A DNA stretch of 13,143 nucleotides, taken from assembly GCA_035252155.1 (NCBI GenBank), contig DATFDL010000055.1, forward strand, positions 1 to 13,143, written 5' to 3'. The DNA is from JAICLL01 sp035252155 (GTDB taxonomy: Bacteria; Planctomycetota; Planctomycetia; Pirellulales; JAICIG01). The notes beneath the pieces were generated by a model, which was not told the origin of the DNA, did no database searches, and saw nothing but the letters and a program-made list of their open reading frames with translations. A program made the position numbers and the translations under genes. Below, piece by piece: positions 7,515 through 13,143 of the stretch (positions are counted from its first letter, which is position 1; every line of letters begins with the position of its first letter).

Positions 7515-8445
7515 GACGCTAACCTCATTTCTTCATTTTGCCCGCAAACCCGGCTTCTGCAAAAGACCTTGCCGCTAACTCCGGCTCCGTACCCGCATCC
7601 GATAACTCAAAAACGTGGCCAGCGCCGCGTCGAGCGGCTGGCTGGTGCGTAGCAACGAATAGTCGATCACCTGCCTCATGCAGCCGCGACGGATCTCTTC
7701 AAGGAACACGCCCAGCGACTTGAGATACCCCTCGCGCAGCGCCCGCGGGTTGCACGTGAGATGTTCGGGCAATTCCAGCCCTTCGAATCGCGTCGGCCCG
7801 TTGAAGGGAAAATCCAGCTCATCGTCGTCCAGCACGTGAAACACCATTACGTCGTGGCCGCGTTGCCGCAGCAATTGCAGGCCGCGAAACAGGCTGGTCC
7901 GATCGGTCAGCAGGTCAGAAAAAACCAGAATCATCCCGCGCCGCGGATAGCTCTCGGCCACCGAGCGCATCACCCGGTAGACGTCGGTCTTCTGCTTCGG
8001 CTGGTTGACGTCGAGGGCCGCGATCAGCGTTTGCAGGTGATTGCGCTTCGTGCGCAGCGGCACTACGCCGCGGGCCGATTCGTCGAACGCCACGCATCCC
8101 ACGGCGTCTTGCTGTCGCAACAGCAAATAAGCCAGCGACACGGCCAGAGTGCAAGCGTACTCATATTTATTGAGCGCACCAGAGCCGTACCGCATGCTGC
8201 CCGACACGTCGACCAGCAGCGTGCAGCGCAGGTTGGTGTCTTCTTCGTAGCGCTTGACGTAATAGCGGTCTTGCTTGGCCCACACCTTCCAGTCGATGTG
8301 CCGCAGGTCATCGCCGCGCGAGTATTCGCGGTGCTCGCGAAACTCGACCGACTGCCCGAAATAGGGACTGCGGTGCGCGCCCGACAAAAATCCTTCGACG
8401 ATATAGCGAGCCCGCAAGTCGAGCCGGGCGATCCGCTTGATCGCC

Positions 8446-9489
<1,044 letters not shown>

Positions 9490-9550
9490 GGGCACTGGTT
9501 GGTTGGTGATTGGTGGTTGTGGTGTCGGATTGGGCCGAGCGAAGCGAGTG

Positions 9551-9578
9551 GTAGGGTAGGCCGAGGGACGCGAGTCCC
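9551..9578. repeat. Short intergenic repeat with tetraloop hairpin
   Basis: The segment reads GTAGGGTAGGCCGAGGGACG and continues. It includes GGGAC (9565-9569), the loop GCGA and GTCCC (9574-9578), a small perfect hairpin with a GNRA-type loop. The style resembles common planctomycete spacer repeats (recognition from memory). It abuts the REP-like pair that begins at 9581. Confidence 0.5.
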
Positions 9579-9580
9579 AA

Positions 9581-9674
9581 ACGTCTGTAGGGAACGGACT
9601 CCGTGCCGTTCCGCGATCTGCGATTCGGCCCTGCGCCGCCCCTCGCGGAACGCCACGGAGGGCGTTCCCTACAG
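9581..9674. repeat. Inverted pair of REP-like hairpins (copies B and C)
   Basis: Copy B (9581-9616) is the exact reverse complement of copy A at 11-46. Copy C (9643-9674) is in the opposite orientation to copy B and differs from copy A at 3 of 32 positions. A spacer of 26 nt separates them. Copy C has arms GGAACGCC (9647-9654) and GGCGTTCC (9661-9668) with a 6-nt loop. The base changes between copies A and C are compensatory: a G-C pair became C-G, and a mismatch became a C-G pair. The arrangement resembles a bacterial interspersed mosaic element in the spacer upstream of MoxR. The rest of 9490-9780 shows no gene; only low-complexity TTGGTTGGTGATTGGTGG sequence occurs close to the MoxR start. 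Confidence 0.75.
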
Positions 9675-9795
9675 CGCAAACGCCCTCTCGTACCTTTAGT
9701 TTAGGCCGCCGGCCACGGGCGACAAGCCGTGCGGCAAGCGCGGTCGCTTACCGAGTCTGCAAGTGTTCGTGGATACAATTTTTTTATTTTACATA

Positions 9796-9824
9796 TTGAC
9801 TCGCTAAATGTTCATATGTACACT
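9796..9824 (+). promoter_or_regulatory. Sigma70-like promoter for the DUF3102 gene
   Basis: TTGACT (9796-9801) and TACACT (9819-9824) are spaced by exactly 17 nt. An AT-rich stretch rare in this window lies just upstream (TTTTTTTATTTTACAT, about 9779-9794) and could be an UP element. The predicted transcript would start near 9831, giving a leader of about 66 nt before the ATG at 9897. Confidence 0.55.
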
Positions 9825-9883
9825 TCACACATCGCTCGCCGAACGTCGGCGACACACCTTCTCAAAAGTTGTCCCAGAGGGAC

Positions 9884-9888
9884 GGAGG
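9884..9888 (+). promoter_or_regulatory. Shine-Dalgarno site of the DUF3102 gene
   Basis: GGAGG lies 8 nt before the ATG at 9897. It decides this start against an in-frame extension back to 9729 (which would begin upstream of the promoter) and against an internal ATG at 9927. Confidence 0.75.
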
Positions 9889-9896
9889 CCCGAACG

Positions 9897-10559
9897 ATGC
9901 GTCACGAACTTTCCAGGCCACAGCACATGAACGTCGAAACCACTCAATCTCTCGAACAAATCGCCCACCGCGCCAACCAGGCCCACGCCCAAGCGTTGGC
10001 CGCGGCGAAGGGCGCCCTCGAGCACGCCTTGGCGGCGGGCCAGGCGCTGCTGACGGCCAAACAGATCTGCCCCGCGGGAACGTGGGGAAAATGGCTGGCC
10101 GCGAACTTCCAAGGCTCGCAGCGGACCGCCCGAGCCTATCTGCGGCTCGCCCTGCATTGGCACCACCTCGGGGGTGATCGGCTGCGCGCAGCCGATGTCA
10201 GCAGACGCCAGGTGGAACGCATGATGGCGGGCTTATCGTGCAGCGACGGACGCGCCAACCGCCCCAAACGGCTGGCCGCGCCAGAAACGGGTCTCGCGCC
10301 GACCGCCCCGACCGAGCCCACGGACCAGCCGGCTTTAAACGTCGCGCCGCCGCCGACGGCGGCGGAAGCCGAGGCCGGCCTGCCGCGCGTGGGGCATTTG
10401 CTCGCGCAGGCGGTCGGCGAGCTTGAGCGGCTCGCGGAAACCGAGCGGCACGAAATCGCGAGCTACGCCGATCATCTCTTGGAACGCCTGCGTCTGTTCC
10501 ACGACGGGCTTCGCTCGCTGCGCTGGTTTCACGACTGGAAAGTCGGTCCGCGCTGGTGA
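9897..10559 (+). CDS. DUF3102-like protein
   Basis: A 220-residue protein. Residues about 15-90 match the DUF3102 pattern: a helical stretch with AAGQALLTAKQ (46-56), then GTWGKWLAANFQGSQRTARAYLRLA in pieces at 61-85. The middle (about 120-160) is a proline- and alanine-rich linker. The C-terminal part (about 163-207) is predicted helical. The family is found mostly in plasmids, phages and chromosomal islands and has no established biochemical function; a helix-turn-helix-like DNA-binding role is often suspected, but that is inference here. The start at 9897 is fixed by GGAGG and by a promoter just upstream. It ends in tandem in-frame stops TGA TAA. It is a monocistronic gene, transcribed divergently from the MoxR cluster and convergently with the EF-hand gene. 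Confidence 0.72.
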   Translation: MRHELSRPQHMNVETTQSLEQIAHRANQAHAQALAAAKGALEHALAAGQALLTAKQICPAGTWGKWLAANFQGSQRTARAYLRLALHWHHLGGDRLRAADVSRRQVERMMAGLSCSDGRANRPKRLAAPETGLAPTAPTEPTDQPALNVAPPPTAAEAEAGLPRVGHLLAQAVGELERLAETERHEIASYADHLLERLRLFHDGLRSLRWFHDWKVGPRW

Positions 10560-10588
10560 TAAAGTCGCGCGGCCGACTGGCTACATGT

Positions 10589-10616
10589 CCGATGCCGGCG
10601 TCGTCTCATCGGTTTT
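10589..10616 (+). terminator. Weak intrinsic terminator candidate after the DUF3102 gene
   Basis: CCGATG (10589-10594) and CATCGG (10607-10612) form a 6-bp stem with a 12-nt loop, followed by TTTT (10613-10616), 29 nt after the stop codon. The short stem and T-run make it a weak candidate. The remainder of the gap to 10762 shows nothing I can name. Confidence 0.3.
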
Positions 10617-10762
10617 GACAATCAAAACGAGCAATTACGCCCTCGCGGCGTTCGGAGAGCGTACAGCACCAGTTGGGCGATCGCTTCGGCCCGTCTTTCA
10701 TCAAGCTGCTTCGACTTGCGAGTGGACGAACTGCAATGAAGCCTGATGGAGAGAACCGGTTG

Positions 10763-11737
10763 CTACGACTTTCCCGCCTTGGCGGCGCGCTTTTCGGCCC
10801 GGCGACGCATCACTTCGAGGGCCTGCTTGATTTCGTCGGCGTCGACCTGGCCGTCGCCGTTGGCGTCGATCTTGCTGAATTGCTTCTTTAAGAAAGGCGG
10901 CAGCTCGCTCTCGCTCCACTTGCCGTCGCCGTTGGCGTCCATCTTGTTCAGCCGGGCCATCAGGCGTTCGGGATCGGGCAACTTGGCAGCGGCGGCTTTC
11001 GCCTTGGCTTTTTTCTTGGCGCCCGCCTCGGCCGCCGGCGGCGGTGTGCTCGCCGGGCCAGCCATCAATTCGACTCGGTTCAGCGCGCCGTCGCCGTCCT
11101 TGTCGAGCGCCAACAGCGAGGCCGAGGCCGCCGCGATCTCTTCCTTCGAGAGCTGGCCGTCGCCGTCGTGATCGAGCGCACGCAACAGCCCCGCCGCAAC
11201 TGGGCCCGGCCCCGCTTGCCCGGCGCCCGCTTGTGCCCGCAACATCGCATGCCCCTTGTCGAATTCCTCGCGCGTGAGCGTTTTGTCGCGGTTGACATCA
11301 AAGTTTTCAAAGAATGGCCCGAGACGCGCGCGGGCCGGTTCGGGCAGCTCGTTCTGCTCGATCTTGCCGTCGCCATTGGCGTCGAGCCGCTTGAAGACCT
11401 CGCCGCTGTCGGCCTGCAAGAATTGGGCGTAGGGCTGGCCGCTGCCGGCAGGCGGTTCCGCGGGCAGATCGGGCCGGTCTTCTTTCATACCCGCCGTGAA
11501 CTCGGCCTCGCTCAGTTTGCCGTCGCCGTTGGCGTCGGCCCGGCGCAGCAGCCGCTTGATTAACTTCCGGCGGGCGGCGGGCGCTTCGTCGTCGGTCAAC
11601 TGGCCGTCGCCGTTGGCGTCGAGCTGCTTGAAGATCGCGGCGGGGTCGGCCGATGCTACGCCTTCATCCGCGCCGACCCGCCACGCAAACGCCGCCAACC
11701 ACCCGGCCACCGCCAACGTGCAAAACCGCCTGGTCAT
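10763..11737 (-). CDS. Secreted eight-EF-hand calcium-binding protein
   Basis: A 324-residue protein. An N-terminal signal sequence (MTRRF, then the hydrophobic CTLAVAGWLAAFAW) directs it to the periplasm or outside. Eight EF-hand loops begin at residues 40, 68, 119, 147, 189, 212, 267 and 291, apparently as four pairs. Seven keep the DxNGDG or DxDGDG form with E at loop position 12. The fourth (147-158, DVNRDKTLTREE) has lysine in place of the glycine at loop position 6 and may bind calcium weakly. A lysine- and alanine-rich linker (240-252) separates hands 6 and 7, and the C-terminus is basic. The ATG at 11737 was chosen because the signal peptide starts there, with AAGGGA about 9 nt upstream; a 47-codon extension is not credible. 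Calcium binding is near certain, but the role (adhesion, matrix or sensing) is unknown. Confidence 0.92.
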   Translation of the reverse strand: MTRRFCTLAVAGWLAAFAWRVGADEGVASADPAAIFKQLDANGDGQLTDDEAPAARRKLIKRLLRRADANGDGKLSEAEFTAGMKEDRPDLPAEPPAGSGQPYAQFLQADSGEVFKRLDANGDGKIEQNELPEPARARLGPFFENFDVNRDKTLTREEFDKGHAMLRAQAGAGQAGPGPVAAGLLRALDHDGDGQLSKEEIAAASASLLALDKDGDGALNRVELMAGPASTPPPAAEAGAKKKAKAKAAAAKLPDPERLMARLNKMDANGDGKWSESELPPFLKKQFSKIDANGDGQVDADEIKQALEVMRRRAEKRAAKAGKS

Positions 11738-12259
11738 CTGAGCGTCCCTTGATCGTATGAGGTCGAATTGTATCCCCAGGGATGAAACCTCCGACCGGGC
11801 AGAAAGTTCCGCCTTGTCCAGAATACCGCAGGCCCCTATAATCGCGACCGCGCTTTTTCCGACGAAAATCGAACCCACCCGCCGAACCCGTCAGGTCGGT
11901 CGACCGTACTAGACTCAGCCGTGCATGGTGCCGGTTGACAGTTGCCCCGAGCGAAAGGGCGCTGTCTTGGTGCAGCGGGTGTTGCGTTTGGCCAACATGC
12001 CGGAACAGCCCGGTCGCACGGCGGCGACACCGCCGCCGGCACAAGCGTTATAGCTGTTCGGGGCCTTGGTTTGCGGCACAAGACCTAGCTGAAAGGAATC
12101 GTTCAATCGTCGCCGGGCGTTGGTCGATGACACGCTTGCGGAGTTCGCGCCCGCAAGGTCGCTCCCAAGACATGGAATGCGGCGCCGACGACGGTTGACT
12201 ACATTGGCCTGAACGGAGTCACATCGTCCGGCTACCAGTCTAGCCTGGGGAGTACCATC
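11738..12259. other. 522-bp gap with promoter and hairpins; possible ncRNA or long leader
   Basis: No credible protein gene is seen; the ORFs here have no ribosome sites or recognisable products. It does hold a strong plus-strand promoter candidate (11814-11842). It also holds a perfect 8-bp GC stem, CGGCGGCG-ACAC-CGCCGCCG (12019-12038), and a 7-bp stem CTTGCGG/CCGCAAG (12135-12157). I checked for tmRNA, SRP RNA, RNase P and 6S hallmarks and found none. The simplest readings are a roughly 410-nt leader of the flgM-like gene or an unannotated structured RNA. Confidence 0.35.
11814..11842 (+). promoter_or_regulatory. Sigma70-like promoter candidate with perfect TATAAT
   Basis: TTGTCC (11814-11819, 4 of 6 consensus) and TATAAT (11837-11842, 6 of 6) with a 17-nt spacer. 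It points toward the FlgM-like gene, whose start is about 410 nt beyond the predicted transcription start, and away from the EF-hand gene. Confidence 0.5.
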
Positions 12260-12535
12260 ATGCAGATCTACGGTCCCACACAGTTACACGGTCCGCAAGC
12301 GATCAATTCGCCGCACCTTCGCAACCAGCCGGTCGAGCCGACCGGTGCCGCGGCTTCGCCGCAAGACGTCGTGCAGATTTCCGACGCCGGCCGGTTGATG
12401 GATCTGGCCAACGGCCTGCCCGCCGTGCGTCAAGATCGCGTCGACGCCATTCGCGCTCAGATCGCCAACGGCACCTACGAGACGTCCGACAAGCTGAACG
12501 TCGCGCTCGATCGGATGCTCGACGAGCTGGCATAA
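12260..12535 (+). CDS. flgM: FlgM-like anti-sigma factor
   Basis: A 91-residue protein with the FlgM C-terminal pattern at residues about 57-91: VRQDRVDAIRAQIANGTYE, then a helical segment ending in LDRMLDEL. FlgM binds and inhibits the flagellar sigma factor FliA (sigma28) in the cytosol and is relieved by export through the flagellar basal body. The N-terminal third (MQIYGPTQLHGPQ) is of a type I associate with planctomycete FlgM-like proteins and is predicted unstructured, as expected for the family. The start at 12260 has GGGGAG (12247-12252) 7 nt upstream. No flagellar, chemotaxis or sigma-factor gene is in the window, so the target is not shown and a role outside motility is possible. 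A TATAAT promoter lies far upstream. It is convergent with the next gene. Confidence 0.8.
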   Translation: MQIYGPTQLHGPQAINSPHLRNQPVEPTGAAASPQDVVQISDAGRLMDLANGLPAVRQDRVDAIRAQIANGTYETSDKLNVALDRMLDELA

Positions 12536-12582
12536 GACCAGCACCGTATCGACTTTCAAAACCAGTCAAAGGCAAGAGCGGC

Positions 12583-12605
12583 GGGCCGATCCGATGGGTC
12601 GGCCC
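12583..12605. terminator. Hairpin between convergent genes, possible bidirectional terminator
   Basis: GGGCCGATCC (12583-12592), loop GAT, then GGGTCGGCCC (12596-12605) form a 10-bp stem with one G-T wobble. It sits 48 bp after the flgM-like stop and 9 bp after the end of the convergent guanylyltransferase gene. There is no T-run on either side, so a Rho-independent mechanism is doubtful, and it may instead be another intergenic repeat. Confidence 0.4.
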
Positions 12606-12613
12606 CCCTACGT

Positions 12614-13143
12614 CTACAAGTAGTCGCGCCAGCCCTTTTCTTGGAGCAGTTTGACCACCTGACGGATTGACTCTTCGTCGTGCTTGTTGGCCACCAGTGT
12701 GGCGTCGGGAGTGTGGACGATCACGCAGTCGCGCAAGCCAAGCGTCACAATCAGGTGATCGTCCGGGCCGCGGACAATTGTGCCCGACGTGTTTACACCT
12801 AGATGCTTGCCCACAATCGTGTTGCCGTGCGTGTCGCTGCCGTGCAGCCGAGCCAGGGCCTGCCAGCTACCCACATCGTCCCACTGGTAAGACGCTTCGA
12901 TGACCACCACGTCGCGAGCGTGCTCCATCACGGCGTAATCGATGGAAACTCCGCGGATCGCCGCGAATTCGCTCTCCAAGACCGATTGATAATCGGGCGT
13001 CCCGAACGCGTCGGCGATCCGCCGCAAATGCACGTACATTTCGGGCTGGTGCGTCGCCAGGGCTTGCAAGATGGTGGCCGCCTTCCACACAAAGATGCCC
13101 GAGTTCCAATAAAAGCGGCCCGATTCGAGGTAGCCGCGGGCCA
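12614..13143 (-). CDS. manC: Mannose-1-phosphate guanylyltransferase, C-terminal part (5' end outside window)
   Basis: The last 175 complete codons of a mannose-1-phosphate guanylyltransferase. The family makes GDP-mannose from mannose 1-phosphate and GTP in the cytosol for polysaccharide and glycan synthesis. Family landmarks are SGRFYWNSGIFVW in the first residues read from the window edge (about 13123-13085), ISIDYAVME-like SIDYAVMEH, and the YQWDDVGSWQAL segment. A left-handed beta-helix-like tail follows, with the strand pattern GNTIVGKHLGVNTSGTIV. The N-terminal Rossmann part with the nucleotide-binding GGxGxRL motif lies beyond 13143. The reading frame stays open to the edge, so an apparent start at 13090 (GTG within VWKAA) is internal. 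It ends in TAG close to a hairpin. No fused isomerase domain follows, so this is the stand-alone, single-domain form. Confidence 0.93.
   Translation of the reverse strand, partial: ARGYLESGRFYWNSGIFVWKAATILQALATHQPEMYVHLRRIADAFGTPDYQSVLESEFAAIRGVSIDYAVMEHARDVVVIEASYQWDDVGSWQALARLHGSDTHGNTIVGKHLGVNTSGTIVRGPDDHLIVTLGLRDCVIVHTPDATLVANKHDEESIRQVVKLLQEKGWRDYL

Noticed and set aside
10423..10746. Plus-strand ORF overlapping the DUF3102 gene end
   Set aside because: It is a frame-shifted read of the DUF3102 gene running into spacer, with no ribosome site and no recognisable content.
11935..11963. TTGACA as a promoter -35 element
   Set aside because: No acceptable -10 sequence is found at 16-18 nt; the hexamer alone is not enough.
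11664..12198. Overlapping ORFs on both strands in the gap before the flgM-like gene
   Set aside because: They are short, overlap each other, have no ribosome sites or family features, and overlap the EF-hand signal peptide region.
12195..12223. TTGACT just upstream of the flgM-like gene as its promoter
   Set aside because: The sequence at the -10 position (GTCACA) is too far from consensus.
11738..12259. Known ncRNA (tmRNA, SRP RNA, RNase P RNA, 6S RNA) or tRNA
   Set aside because: None of the core consensus stretches of these RNAs was found on either strand by eye.

Overview
The window looks like a piece of a planctomycete chromosome (Pirellulales-like). This rests on high GC, the MoxR/DUF58/BatA/vWA operon, an eight-EF-hand secreted protein, a FlgM-like protein with an N-terminus of the planctomycete type, a DUF3102 gene, and non-coding gaps filled with short palindromic and 7-bp tandem repeats. 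The assignment is inferred from gene content and repeat style; no rRNA or other marker is present.

Layout. On the minus strand, 104-1162 encodes a complete transaldolase. Positions 1163-1450 are a repeat-rich gap. From 9489 down to 1451 runs one long minus-strand cluster: MoxR-family AAA+ ATPase (9489-8446), DUF58 protein (8477-7575, overlapping the ATPase gene), three small genes of unknown function (7514-7083, 7080-6802, 6792-6502), a BatA-type vWA membrane protein (6424-4148) and a second vWA membrane protein (3877-1451). The two vWA genes are separated by an array of GGGTTCA heptamers, which also forms the last codons of the BatA-type gene. Positions 9490-9896 hold an inverted pair of REP-like hairpins and a good sigma70-like promoter that drives a plus-strand DUF3102 gene (9897-10559). 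A secreted EF-hand protein lies at 11737-10763 on minus. A 522-bp gap (11738-12259) has a TATAAT promoter candidate and GC hairpins but no credible gene. Then come an orphan FlgM-like gene (12260-12535, plus) and the C-terminal half of a mannose-1-phosphate guanylyltransferase (12614 to the window end, minus), convergent across a hairpin.

How the genes work together. In known MoxR/DUF58/BatA systems, an ATP-driven MoxR ring is thought to act on or with vWA-domain partners at the membrane in a chaperone or assembly role. Here the DUF58 protein would be the cytosolic vWA partner, and the two large proteins would be membrane-anchored vWA partners. The most unusual feature is the three-gene cassette between DUF58 and BatA. 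Its GC is lower (about 53% by hand count for 6601-7500, against 65-75% in sampled neighbouring lines). All three genes have clear Shine-Dalgarno sites, whereas the four core operon genes have none. Two of its members are tandem paralogues (31 of 75 residues identical without gaps). I could not assign any of the three to a known family.
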